The notes: generated by a model from the sequence alone, not told the origin. Positions 5,989 through 17,287 are shown, counted from the stretch's first letter. The stretch: 18,693 nt of DNA from Fervidifonticultor_A tertius (GCA_031459235.1 JAVKIY010000057.1:1-18693), one strand, 5' to 3'. Numbers and translations are program-made.

Positions 5989-7465
5989 CAACACCTTCAC
6001 CTCGACGGTCTTCCCGGTCGAGACGCTCGAGCTGGCCGGTCGGCGGGAGTCGTTCGTGCGTGGGGGCCGGCACCTGTTTCCCCTGCTGCCGCAGGCGCTC
6101 GCGGGCATCGGTACCATCGGGGTGATCGGCTGGGGCTCGCAGGGGCCCGCCCAGGCGCAGAACCTGCGCGAGTCGCTCGCCGGGACGCCCATCCGCGTGG
6201 TCGTCGGACTGCGCGACAAATCGCCGTCCCACGACGCCGCCCGGCGCGCCGGCTTCACCGAGGCGGACGGCACGCTCGGCGAGATGTTCGACGTCATCGC
6301 GCGCGCCGATCTGGTCCTGCTGCTCATCGCGGACGCGGCGCAGGCCGAGCTCTACCCGCGCATCTTCCGGGCCATCCGGCCCGGCGCGACGCTTGGGCTG
6401 TCGCATGGGTTCCTGCTGGGGCACCTCGACAACATGGGCGAGCGGTTCCCCCCGGGCATCAACGTGGTCGGCGTCTGCCCCAAGGGGATGGGCCCGTCGG
6501 TCCGGCGTCTGTACGAGCAGGGCCGCGAGACGAACGGCGCGGGCATCAACACGAGCTTCGCGGTGGAGCAGGATACCGACGGCCGCGCGACCGACATCGC
6601 GCTGGCCTGGTCGGTGGCGCTGGGGGCGCCGTACACCTTCAAGACCACCCTGCGCTCGGAGTACCTCTCCGACATCTTCGGCGAGCGTGCGATCCTGCTC
6701 GGCGCAGTCTGGGGCATCGTCGAGAGCCTCTACCGGCGCTACGTCGGGCAGGGCTACGCGGAGCACGAGGCGTTCGTCCACGCGTGCGAGAGCATTACCG
6801 GGCCGATCGCGCAGACGATCTCCCACAAGGGCCTGCGGGCGCTCTACGAGGCGCTCGCGCCGGCGGAGCGCGCGGAGTTCGACCGGGCCTACGCGGCCGC
6901 CTACACCGCGACCCGGCCGCTCATGGCCGAGATCTACGACGAGGTCGCCTCGGGCAACGAGCTCCGCAGCGTCATCCTGGCGGGGAAGCGGCTCGCCCAC
7001 TATCCGATCCCGCCGATCGAGGGCAGCCGCATGTGGGCCGTCGGCGCGGAGGCTCGGCGGGACCGCGCGCGACGGCGGGCGGAGGTCCACGCGTTCACCG
7101 CCGGGGTGTTCGTGGGCACGATGATGGCCCAGGTGGACCTCTTGATCGAGCGAGGCCACCCCTACTCGGAGATCGCGAACGAGTCGGTCATCGAGGCCGT
7201 GGACTCGCTGCTACCGTACATGCACGCGCGCGGCGTGGCCTACATGGTGGACAACTGCTCGACGACGGCGCGCCTGGGAACGCGCAAGTGGGGCCCGCGG
7301 TTCGAAGCCCAGCTCGCGCAGCTCGCCTATCCGGCGGCGGACGCGCGCGAGGCGGCCGGGGGCGCGGACGGCCGGCTCATCGAGGCGTTCAAGGCGCACC
7401 CGATCCATGAGGTGCTGCGCACGCTCGCGGCCATGCGGCCCGCCGTGGACATCGCGGTCCGGTGA
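5981..7465 (+). CDS. ilvC: Ketol-acid reductoisomerase, long plant-like class II form
   Basis: It converts acetolactate to 2,3-dihydroxyisovalerate with NADPH and Mg2+. At 494 residues this is the long class II form, not the roughly 330-residue class I enzyme usual in bacteria. Motifs: the nucleotide loop GVIGWGSQGPAQAQ (47-60), LSHGFLLGHL (140-149), CPKGMGPSVRR (166-176), metal ligands in SDIFGER (D231, E235) and SEIANESVIEAV (E401, E405), and MHARGVAYMVDNCSTTARLG (S427). Wording such as GPAQAQNL, NGAGIN and PAVDI matches plant chloroplast enzymes closely as I know them and differs from the E. coli type. No transit peptide is present. The start codon overlaps the ilvB stop by 8 bases (ATGACTGA), suggesting translational coupling. 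The dihydroxyacid dehydratase that would act next (ilvD) is not in the window. Confidence 0.96.
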   Translation: MTDNTFTSTVFPVETLELAGRRESFVRGGRHLFPLLPQALAGIGTIGVIGWGSQGPAQAQNLRESLAGTPIRVVVGLRDKSPSHDAARRAGFTEADGTLGEMFDVIARADLVLLLIADAAQAELYPRIFRAIRPGATLGLSHGFLLGHLDNMGERFPPGINVVGVCPKGMGPSVRRLYEQGRETNGAGINTSFAVEQDTDGRATDIALAWSVALGAPYTFKTTLRSEYLSDIFGERAILLGAVWGIVESLYRRYVGQGYAEHEAFVHACESITGPIAQTISHKGLRALYEALAPAERAEFDRAYAAAYTATRPLMAEIYDEVASGNELRSVILAGKRLAHYPIPPIEGSRMWAVGAEARRDRARRRAEVHAFTAGVFVGTMMAQVDLLIERGHPYSEIANESVIEAVDSLLPYMHARGVAYMVDNCSTTARLGTRKWGPRFEAQLAQLAYPAADAREAAGGADGRLIEAFKAHPIHEVLRTLAAMRPAVDIAVR

Positions 7466-7497
7466 GGGCGCGCGCGACGGTGGAGGAGCAGACGGGC

Positions 7498-7995
7498 ATG
7501 CGCGACTCACACGCGGCGACGATCTCGGTGCTGGTGCGCAACCAGCCGGGGGTGCTGGTGCGTGTCGCCGGCCTCATCCGGCGCCGTGGCGTCAACATCC
7601 ACAGCCTGTCGGTCGGTCCCACCGAGGACCCGAGCATCTCGCGCATGACCATCGTGGTGGACACGCCGCCCGAGCGCACCGAGTCGTTCGCGAAGCAGTT
7701 GCGCAAGCTCGTCGAGGTGCTACGCGCCACGGCCATCGACGGTGGCTCGACGGTGGACCGCGAGCTCGCGCTCATCAAGGTGAACGCGACGCCCGGGACG
7801 CGCATGGAGATCATGGAGATCGCCAACGTCTTCCGGGCGAACGTCGTGGACCTGACCGAGCGCACCATGACCCTCGAGGTGACCGGGCGGGGCGAGAAGA
7901 TCGACGCCATCGTCTCGCTGCTCGCCAAGCACGGCATCCGCGAGATCGCGCGCACGGGCCAGGTGACGCTCGTGCGCGGCGCGCAGAACACGTAG
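7498..7995 (+). CDS. ilvN: Acetolactate synthase, small regulatory subunit
   Basis: It binds the large subunit, raises its activity and usually carries valine feedback control. It has 165 residues, the standard length. The N-terminal ACT domain (about residues 6-78) has the typical ISVLVRNQPGVLVRVAGLI and RRGVNIHSLSVGPTED segments; the C-terminal domain follows (LIKVNATPGTRMEIMEIANVF). I start at the ATG at 7498 because GGAGGAG lies 9 bases before it. The frame also has a GTG at 7462 overlapping the ilvC stop, but it would add 12 unconserved residues. The order ilvB-ilvC-ilvN is unusual; ilvB-ilvN-ilvC is the common one. Confidence 0.96.
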   Translation: MRDSHAATISVLVRNQPGVLVRVAGLIRRRGVNIHSLSVGPTEDPSISRMTIVVDTPPERTESFAKQLRKLVEVLRATAIDGGSTVDRELALIKVNATPGTRMEIMEIANVFRANVVDLTERTMTLEVTGRGEKIDAIVSLLAKHGIREIARTGQVTLVRGAQNT

Positions 7996-8007
7996 CCGGA
8001 GGCTGTC

Positions 8008-9539
<1,532 letters not shown>

Positions 9540-9549
<10 letters not shown>

Positions 9550-10829
9550 CGCTCACCGAGAAGATCCTGGCCGCGCACGCCGGCGTCGGCCGCGTCCGGC
9601 CCGGCGAGCTCGTGGAGTGCCGCGTCGACTTCTGCTTCGCCAACGATATCACGGCGCCGCTCGCGATCCGCGAGTTCGAAAAGATCGGCGTGGCGACCGT
9701 GTTCGACCGCGAGCGCGTGGCGATGGTGCCCGACCACTACGCGCCCAACAAGGACATCGCCTCGGCCGAGCAGTGCAAGATCATGCGCGACTTCGTGCGC
9801 CGGCACGACCTGCCGTACTACTGGGAGATCGGCCGCTCGGGCGTCGCGCACGTGCTCCTCGCCGAGGAAGGGCTCGTCCTGCCCGGCGAGGTGTTCGTCG
9901 GCGCTGACTCGCACACGGTCAACCACGGGGCGCTGGGCGCGTTCTCGACCGGGGTCGGCTCGTCGGACCTGGCCGCGGTCATGGCGACCGGCGAGCTGTG
10001 GCTGCGGGTGCCCGAGACCATGCGGTTCGTCTTCCACGGCCGGCCCGCGCCCTGGGTCACGGGCAAGGACCTGGTCCTGCGCATCATCGGCGACATCGGC
10101 GTGGACGGCGCCCGGTACGCGGCGATGGAGTTCGCCGGCGAGGCGCTCCGCCACCTGACCATGGACGAGCGCTTCAGCATCACCAACATGGCGGTCGAGG
10201 CCGGCGGCAAGAACGGCATCATGGAGCCCGACGACGCCACCCTGGCGTGGGTTCGGCCGCGCGCGAAGCGGCCGTTTGCGCCGGTCTACGCCGACCGCGA
10301 CGCCGAGTACGCGCGCGTCGTCGAGTACGACACCGGTCGGCTCGAGCCGGTCGTCTCGGCACCGTCCTCGCCGGGCAACGTCGTGCCGGTACGCGAGGCC
10401 GCCGGCGTGCCGGTGGACCAGGTCTTCGTCGGCACCTGCACCAACGGGCGCCTGGAAGACCTGCGGGTGGCGGCGCGGCTGCTGGCCGGCCGCGCGGTGC
10501 ACCCGCGCACCCGGATGCTGGTCATCCCGGCCACCCCCGCGATCTACCGGCAGGCGCTGGCCGAGGGGCTCATCCAGACCTTCCTCGACGCCGGCGCCGC
10601 GGTGAGCACCTCGACCTGCGGCCCGTGCATCGGGGGGCACATGGGCGTCCTCGCCGCGAGCGAGGTGTGCGTGTCGACGTCGTCGCGCAACTTCGTGGGC
10701 CGCATGGGACACCGCGACAGCAAGGTGTACCTGTCGGGACCGGCGGTCGCCGCCGCGAGCGCGGTGCTCGGCCGGCTGGCGCACCCCGACGAGGTTCTGG
10801 GCCGCACGGCGGCGGGGGTGAGCGCATGA
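9540..10829 (+). CDS. leuC: 3-isopropylmalate dehydratase, large subunit
   Basis: With LeuD it isomerises 2-isopropylmalate to 3-isopropylmalate; the same enzyme probably acts on citramalate made by CimA. It has 429 residues, the shorter LeuC2/homoaconitase-like form also seen in archaea, not the roughly 465-residue E. coli form. The three 4Fe-4S cysteines are C300 (GTCTNGR) and C360/C363 (TSTCGPCIGGH). GADSHTVNHGALGAF (121-135) is the usual aconitase-family substrate segment. GGAGGA 6 bases before the ATG at 9540 decides this start over the in-frame ATG at 9546. It overlaps leuA by 10 bases and leuD by 4 (ATGA). Confidence 0.95.
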
Positions 10830-11322
10830 TCTTCCGCGGCACCGCCTGGCGGGTCGGCGACCACGTCGACACCGACGTCATCATCCCCGCGCGCTACCTG
10901 GTCACCATCGATCCGAAGGCGCTGGCGGCCCACTGCTTCGAAGACCTCGATCCGACGCTGGCCGGGCGGATCCAGCCCGGCGACATCCTGGTGGCGGGCG
11001 AGAACTTCGGGCAGGGCTCGTCGCGCGAGCACGCGCCGATCGCCATCAAGGGCCTGGGGATCGCGTGCGTGATCGCCAGGTCCTACGCGCGCATCTTCTA
11101 CCGGAACGCCTTCAACATTGGCCTCCCGCTGCTCGAGTGCGCCGACCTGCACGCCGCCGTCGAGAGCGGCGACCGGCTCGCGGTGGACAACGAGACGGGC
11201 CGCATCGTCAACGAGACCCGGGGAACCAGCTTCCAGGCCGCGCCGCTACCCGAGTTCATGCGGCGGCTCGTGGACGCCGGTGGCATTATCGAGTACACGC
11301 GGCGGAAGGTGGCCGGCCGGCG

Positions 11323-11326
<4 letters not shown>
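10826..11326 (+). CDS. leuD: 3-isopropylmalate dehydratase, small subunit
   Basis: The swivel-domain partner of LeuC; 166 residues, as expected for the short form that pairs with LeuC2. Key segments are DHVDTDVIIPARYL (residues 12-25), the active-site loop GENFGQGSSREHAP (about 58-71) and ARSYARIFYRNAFNIGLP. The start overlaps the leuC stop and the stop overlaps the cimA start, both as ATGA, so the three are probably translated in a coupled way. Confidence 0.95.
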
Positions 11327-12897
<1,571 letters not shown>

Positions 12898-12920
12898 GCG
12901 GGAGTCGGGAGGCAGGCACC

Positions 12921-13079
12921 ATGGAGTGGGGCAGGATCTGGCGCACGCTCTTCTGCGGGTGGGACGGGGACGTGGACCTGGCCGCCCTCGCGCAGGAGCT
13001 GGCGCGGGGCGCCGAGGCCGCGACGGACGAGCGCGACGCCGCGGCCTGGGTCTGCGGACGCATCCAGGGCGCGTACTAG
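12921..13079 (+). CDS. 52-residue conserved-looking small protein between cimA and leuB
   Basis: A short frame starting MEWGRIWRTLFCG and ending WVCGRIQGAY. GGGAGG 8 bases before the ATG is one of the better ribosome sites in the operon. It has three tryptophans, two cysteines and a middle acidic/alanine helix (DLAALAQELARGAEAATDERDAAAW), and no membrane segment. It fills most of the 192-base gap between cimA and leuB in an otherwise gapless operon, which argues that it is translated. I recognise no family. It might be a small regulator or a stability factor for one of the enzymes, but nothing in the sequence says which. Confidence 0.6.
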   Translation: MEWGRIWRTLFCGWDGDVDLAALAQELARGAEAATDERDAAAWVCGRIQGAY

Positions 13080-13089
13080 GTCGCGATCG

Positions 13090-14160
13090 GTGCAGGCCAC
13101 GATCGCGGTCCTCTCCGGCGACGGCATCGGGCCAGAGGTGACCGCGCAGGCGGTGAAGGTCCTGGCCGCGGTCGCCCGGGCGCGCGGTCACGCGTTCTCC
13201 TTTCAGGAGCTCCCGATCGGTGGCGGCGCCATCGACGCCGGTCTGCCGGCGCTGCCGGCCGCGACCCTGGAGGCCTGCCGGCGTGCCGACGCGGTGCTGC
13301 TCGGAGCGGTGGGGGGGACGCAGTGGGACGGCTTGCCGCCGCCGCGGCGCCCCGAGGCTGGCCTGCTCGGGCTGCGACGCGAGCTGCGGCTGTTCGCCAA
13401 CCTGCGGCCCCTCCGCGCCTACCCCGAGCTGGCCGGCGCCTCGCCGCTGCGGCCCGACGTCCTGGCCGGGACCGACCTGCTCATCGTGCGCGAGCTGACC
13501 GGCGGCCTGTACTTCGGCGAGCCGCGGGGCCGCCACGTCCGCGACGGCCGGCGGGCGGCGGTAGACACGCTCCCGTACACCGAGGACGAGGTGGCGCGCA
13601 TCGCGCGCGTCGCCTTCCGCGCCGCGCGGGAGCGCCGGCGACTGGTCACCTCGGTGGACAAGGCGAACGTGCTGCACTCCTCGCAGCTCTGGCGCGAGGT
13701 GGTGGTCGAGGTGGCGCGGGAGTTCCCCGACGTCCGCCTCGAGCACATGCTCGTGGACACCGCGGCCATGCAGCTCGTGCGCCAGCCCGCGGCGTTCGAC
13801 GTGGTGGTGACCGAGAACATGTTCGGCGACATCCTCAGCGACGAGGCCGCGGGACTCGTCGGGTCCCTGGGGTTTCTGCCATCGGCGAGCCTGGGGGAGA
13901 GCGGGCCCTCGCTCTACGAACCGGTCCACGGCACCGCGCCAGACATCGCCGGACACGGCATCGCCAACCCGGTGGGCGCGATCCTCAGCGCCGCGATGCT
14001 GTTGCGCTTCGCGCTGGGCCTGCCGGAGGAAGCGGGGGCGGTGGAGCGCGCCGTCGCCGAGGTTATCGCCTCGGGCGCCCGCACCGCGGACGTGGCCGGG
14101 GGCGGCGCGGCCGTCGGCACAGGGGAGTTCGGCGACCGCGTGGCTGCGCGGGTCGGATAG
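13090..14160 (+). CDS. leuB: 3-isopropylmalate dehydrogenase
   Basis: NAD-dependent oxidative decarboxylation of 3-isopropylmalate to 2-oxoisocaproate; probably also acts on 3-methylmalate from the CimA route. It has 356 residues. Visible motifs: GDGIGPEVTAQA (10-21), the substrate arginines around 96-106 and R134 (VRELTGGLYFGEPRG), Y141, K191 (VDKANVL), the metal aspartates D223, D247 and D251 (GDILSDEAAGL), and the NAD loop EPVHGTAPDIAGHGIANP (277-294). The start is a GTG at 13090 with only a weak ribosome site, 10 bases after the small ORF stop. The N-terminus ATIAVLSGDGIG aligns with family starts, so the GTG is well placed. It is the last clear enzyme gene of the operon. Confidence 0.95.
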   Translation: MQATIAVLSGDGIGPEVTAQAVKVLAAVARARGHAFSFQELPIGGGAIDAGLPALPAATLEACRRADAVLLGAVGGTQWDGLPPPRRPEAGLLGLRRELRLFANLRPLRAYPELAGASPLRPDVLAGTDLLIVRELTGGLYFGEPRGRHVRDGRRAAVDTLPYTEDEVARIARVAFRAARERRRLVTSVDKANVLHSSQLWREVVVEVAREFPDVRLEHMLVDTAAMQLVRQPAAFDVVVTENMFGDILSDEAAGLVGSLGFLPSASLGESGPSLYEPVHGTAPDIAGHGIANPVGAILSAAMLLRFALGLPEEAGAVERAVAEVIASGARTADVAGGGAAVGTGEFGDRVAARVG

Positions 14161-14227
14161 GACCCGGCAGGCGCCGCCCCCGGCCCGCACCGAATACTCG
14201 CCCGACGGCTCGTCATCCGGCGGAGGG

Positions 14228-15076
14228 TTGGCCCTGCTGCGTCGCAGCCTGTTCCTCCTGGTCTCGTTCCTTCTGGTGGCCGCCTGTCAGCGCGGCGGGA
14301 GCCGGCCGGACGCCGCGTCGTTCGCGCGGCGGCTCCCCGACGGGGCGCGGGTGCACGAGCTTGCCTTCGCCGACCTCGCGGGTGACGGGGTCGACGACGC
14401 GCTCATCGCGGCCACCGCCACCGTCGCCGGCGAGGCCCAGCTTGTCGCCTTCGTCTTCGTCGGCGAGCGCGGCGGGCGCTACACGCCGTCGCTGCGCCGC
14501 CGTCTCCGCGGTGACGAGTGGCTGCCGGTGCAGGTCGGCCGTCCCGGCGACGGCCCACCCGCCGCGGTCTTCGCCGCGCGGGGCGGGTCGACGGCGGCGC
14601 TGTCGTACATCGTGGTGCAGCAGCGGGGGCGCGCGCCGCAGGTGACGCTGGAGAACGCCGGGCTGCTGGTCGGCCGCGTGCGCTTCGTGCCCGAGGGGCT
14701 GCTCGAGTCGCACGGCGACACCGACCGGCTGTTCCGGTGGACGGATGCTGGCTGGCAGCCCGAGGACCTGGGCTACCAGTACGTACCGCCGCTGCCGGCC
14801 GGCACCGAGAAGATCGAGTACTGGGTGGACGCGGTGCGCGGGCCAATGACCCACGCGCCGCGGACCCTGCAGCTGCGGGTCGGCCAGCACCTGTTTCTGC
14901 TGCGCGCCGACCGCGGTCCGCCCGGCCGCGTCACACTGGTGGGCGCGCCGGCCACCTACGCGATGGGGCAGGACGGCCTGATCGCGCTGCGGCAGCCCGG
15001 GCAGTTCGAGATCCACATCGAGGGACCAGCATACTCAGGGCGGACGCTGGCGATCGCGGTGCGGGTGGTGCGCTGA
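14228..15076 (+). CDS. Putative secreted lipoprotein with one FG-GAP/VCBS-like motif
   Basis: 282 residues from a TTG start. The N-terminus has two arginines, a hydrophobic core (LFLLVSFLLVAA) and a cysteine at residue 20 in a lipobox-like VAAC, so it is probably lipid-anchored. Residues 49-57 (DLAGDGVDD) resemble the calcium-binding loop of FG-GAP repeats. The C-terminal 90 residues look beta-rich. No catalytic motif is seen. The start is uncertain: GGAGG ends only 1 base before the TTG at 14228, so a CTG at 14234 or 14237 may be used instead; no ATG or GTG is available. It lies 67 bases after leuB with no terminator visible between, so it could be read with the operon, but a link to amino acid synthesis is not suggested by its sequence. 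Confidence 0.75.
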   Translation: MALLRRSLFLLVSFLLVAACQRGGSRPDAASFARRLPDGARVHELAFADLAGDGVDDALIAATATVAGEAQLVAFVFVGERGGRYTPSLRRRLRGDEWLPVQVGRPGDGPPAAVFAARGGSTAALSYIVVQQRGRAPQVTLENAGLLVGRVRFVPEGLLESHGDTDRLFRWTDAGWQPEDLGYQYVPPLPAGTEKIEYWVDAVRGPMTHAPRTLQLRVGQHLFLLRADRGPPGRVTLVGAPATYAMGQDGLIALRQPGQFEIHIEGPAYSGRTLAIAVRVVR

Positions 15077-15082
15077 CGCGCG

Positions 15083-15111
15083 TTGACACCGCCCACCCCC
15101 CTCCCTAGAAT
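15083..15111 (+). promoter_or_regulatory. Near-consensus sigma70 promoter for tRNA-Asp
   Basis: TTGACA at 15083-15088 and TAGAAT at 15106-15111 with an ideal 17-base spacer. This matches eleven of twelve consensus positions, the best promoter in the window. The start would be near 15118, about 23 bases before the mature tRNA. Confidence 0.8.
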
Positions 15112-15140
15112 GACCATGGCGGGAGTGCAGCACCCTTCGC

Positions 15141-15219
15141 GGGGGCGTGGTGTAGCCTGGTTTAACACACCTGCCTGTCACGCAGGAGATCGCGGGTTCA
15201 AATCCCGTCGCTCCCGCCA
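15141..15219 (+). tRNA. tRNA-Asp (anticodon GTC)
   Basis: Full cloverleaf. The acceptor GGGGGCG (15141-15147) pairs with CGCTCCC (15209-15215) with one G-U pair. The D-arm is GTGT/ACAC (15150-15153 with 15165-15168). The anticodon stem CCTGC/GCAGG encloses CTGTCAC with GTC at 15177-15179. The T-arm is GCGGG-TTCAAAT-CCCGT (15192-15208). The discriminator is G73, as expected for aspartate, and CCA is encoded at 15217-15219. Confidence 0.97.
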
Positions 15220-15260
15220 CTCGCGTTTCTCGAATTCGGTGGTCGGATGGGCCATAACAA

Positions 15261-15290
15261 GGGCGACGCCAGGACCGGCGGCGCCCATGT
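15261..15290 (+). terminator. Candidate terminator hairpin downstream of tRNA-Asp
   Basis: GGGCGACGCC (15261-15270) and GGCGGCGCCC (15277-15286) form a 9-bp stem with one A/G mismatch and a 6-base loop, followed by ATGTTCTTG. The tail is only modestly T-rich. The rest of the 148-base gap between the tRNA and the next gene shows no other feature. Confidence 0.45.
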
Positions 15291-15367
15291 TCTTGCCCGG
15301 CGAACCCAGACCCGGCCGCGGCGGGAGTGCCGGGCGTGACGGCGAATCTGTGCATCTTTGAACCCGC

Positions 15368-16312
15368 ATGATCGAGACCGTCCTGGTCTTCCACCCGGAC
15401 TGGGCCCGCCATGCCGCCGACCTCCTGCGGCGGCGCGAGCCGGCGCTCGCGGTGCGCGCGGTCTCGACCGCTCCCGAGCTCGAGGCGCAGATCGCCGACG
15501 CGGACGCGCTGCTGACCTCCCAGAACCTGCCGCTCGACCCGCTGGCGCGCGCGGTCCGGCTGCGCTGGGTGCAGCTGGCCGCGGCGGGCGCCGACCGGAT
15601 CGTGCGCGCCCCGCACCTGCCGCGCCGCGTCCGCATCACCCGGCTGGTGGGCACGTTCGGCCCGCGCATGGCGGAGTACGCGTTCGCGTACGCGCTCGCG
15701 CTGGTCCAGGACGTCCCGCGCGTGCTGCGCCAGCAAGCGGAGCGCCGCTGGGAGCCGTTCGGGCCGCGGTGGCTGCTGGGCCGCACGCTGCTGCTGGTGG
15801 GGGTGGGCGAGATCGGCCGGGCTGCCGGTCGGCTGGGCCGCGCCTTCGGTATGCGCGTGCTCGGCGTGGCCCGGCGCGCGCGCCGGCAGCCGGGGGTGGA
15901 CGCCGTCCTGCCGGTCGAGCGATTGCGCGAGGCGCTGGCCGAGGCGGACCTGGTGATCGTGACGGTGCCGGCGACGCCCGCCTCCCGCGGGCTGTTCGGC
16001 CCCGATGAGTTCGCCGCGATGCGCGACGACGCCGTCTTCGTGAACATGGGCCGCGGCGCGGTGGTGCAGGAGCCCGCGCTCGTCGACGGCCTCCGCCGGG
16101 GGCGGCCGCGATGGGCGGTGCTCGACGTCTTCGAGCAGGAACCCCTGCCCGTGGACAGCCCGCTGTGGGGCCTGCCGAACGTCATCGTGACCCCGCATCT
16201 CGCCGGGCCCACACTGCCCGAGGAAGCGGTGGACGCGTTCTGCGAGAACCTCGCGCGCCTGCGCGCGGGCCGACGCCTGCGGCACGTGGTGCACCGCGCG
16301 CGCGGGTACTGA
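15368..16312 (+). CDS. D-2-hydroxyacid dehydrogenase (NAD(P)-dependent, GhrA-like)
   Basis: 314 residues of the D-isomer-specific 2-hydroxyacid dehydrogenase family, which interconvert 2-keto acids and D-2-hydroxy acids such as glyoxylate/glycolate or hydroxypyruvate/glycerate. The nucleotide loop is VGVGEIG (144-150). The catalytic triad is visible as R229 (NMGRGA), E258 (VFEQEPLP) and H277 (TPHLAG). FGPRMAEYAFAYAL (97-110) is a typical substrate-loop region. The lack of a long C-terminal ACT domain separates it from phosphoglycerate dehydrogenase SerA. The exact substrate cannot be read from the sequence. The ATG at 15368 is the first possible start after an in-frame stop, though it has no clear ribosome site. 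The RpiR-type regulator gene follows 71 bases downstream on the same strand. Confidence 0.88.
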   Translation: MIETVLVFHPDWARHAADLLRRREPALAVRAVSTAPELEAQIADADALLTSQNLPLDPLARAVRLRWVQLAAAGADRIVRAPHLPRRVRITRLVGTFGPRMAEYAFAYALALVQDVPRVLRQQAERRWEPFGPRWLLGRTLLLVGVGEIGRAAGRLGRAFGMRVLGVARRARRQPGVDAVLPVERLREALAEADLVIVTVPATPASRGLFGPDEFAAMRDDAVFVNMGRGAVVQEPALVDGLRRGRPRWAVLDVFEQEPLPVDSPLWGLPNVIVTPHLAGPTLPEEAVDAFCENLARLRAGRRLRHVVHRARGY

Positions 16313-16383
16313 CCAACCGGGAGGCCACGCAGGGACAGGCTCGCCAGATTCGCCACGCCACCATCTGAGGAGGAGACGCGGCG

Positions 16384-17262
16384 ATGAAAGCGACGGCAGC
16401 GCGCACCGCGCACGACGAGCTCACGCAGCGCATTCGCAACCGGCTGGACCGCATGAGCGACGGGCAGCGGCGGGTCGCGGACTACGTCCTGGCGCACTAC
16501 GACCAAGCGGCGTTCCACACCGCCGCGCGGCTCGGGCAGACGGTGGGTGTCAGCGAGTCCACGGTCGTGCGGTTCGCCTCGGCGCTGGGCTACCGCGGCT
16601 ACCCCGGGCTCCAGCGCGTCCTCAGGGAGATGGTCCGCAGCCGGCTCGCCCCCGACGGCCGGGCGCAGCCTGCGCCGGCCTCGGGCAGCGCCGACGAGGT
16701 GCTGACCGCGATCATGCAGGCGGACGCGGAGAACATCCGCCTGACGCTCCGCGACGTGGACCGCAAGGCCTTCCGGACCGCCGTGGCGCTCCTGCTCGGG
16801 GCGCGGCGCATCCTGGTGGTCGGTTTCCGTGGCGCGACCTCGCTCGCCCTGTTCATGGGGTTCAACCTCGATTGGATCCTGGGGAACGTCAAGGTCGTCG
16901 GGCACGCCGGGCAGGACCTGTGGGAGAGCCTGGTGCACCTGGGCAAGGACGACGTCGTGGTCGGGATTTGCTTCCCGCGCCACACGCGCTCCACGATCCA
17001 GGCGCTGGCCGCAGCGCGCGAGCGCGGGTGCCGGGTGATCGCGCTCACCGACGGCGTGGTCTCGCCCCTGACCCGGTACGCCGACGTCTTGCTGACCGCG
17101 CGAGGGGCCGTGCCGGCCCTCACCGACTCGTACGTCGCGCCGCTCAGCGTCATCAACGCGCTCCTGGCCGCCACCAGCGCCGCCGATCGCGCCCGCGCGA
17201 CGCGCACGCGGCGCAAGCTCGAGGAGCTGCAGGCGCAATACGGGGTGTACTACTCCGTCTGA
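16384..17262 (+). CDS. RpiR/MurR-family transcriptional regulator with SIS domain
   Basis: 292 residues. The N-terminal helix-turn-helix (about 12-85) has the family pattern MSDGQRRVADYVL and GVSESTVVRFASALGYRGYP (55-74). The C-terminal SIS domain (about 128-255), which in the family binds phosphosugars, shows ILVVGFRGATSLALFMGFNL and VVVGICFPRHTRSTIQA. An AGGAGGAG ribosome site lies 8 bases before the ATG, so strong translation is likely. RpiR regulators usually sit beside the sugar or amino-sugar genes they control; here the nearest candidate is the upstream 2-hydroxyacid dehydrogenase. No sugar kinase or transporter is in view, so the ligand is unknown. Confidence 0.9.
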   Translation: MKATAARTAHDELTQRIRNRLDRMSDGQRRVADYVLAHYDQAAFHTAARLGQTVGVSESTVVRFASALGYRGYPGLQRVLREMVRSRLAPDGRAQPAPASGSADEVLTAIMQADAENIRLTLRDVDRKAFRTAVALLLGARRILVVGFRGATSLALFMGFNLDWILGNVKVVGHAGQDLWESLVHLGKDDVVVGICFPRHTRSTIQALAAARERGCRVIALTDGVVSPLTRYADVLLTARGAVPALTDSYVAPLSVINALLAATSAADRARATRTRRKLEELQAQYGVYYSV

Positions 17263-17287
17263 CGCCGGCTTGCCACGGCCCTCACAG

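Noticed and set aside
3943..6327. Long minus-strand open frame opposite ilvB
   Set aside because: GC-rich antisense shadow with Asp/Arg/His-rich low-complexity protein; ilvB on the other strand is unambiguous. The same applies to the minus-strand frames opposite ilvC, leuA, leuC and cimA.
7462..7497. ilvN start at the GTG at 7462
   Set aside because: It would add 12 residues not typical of the family, while GGAGGAG points to the ATG at 7498.
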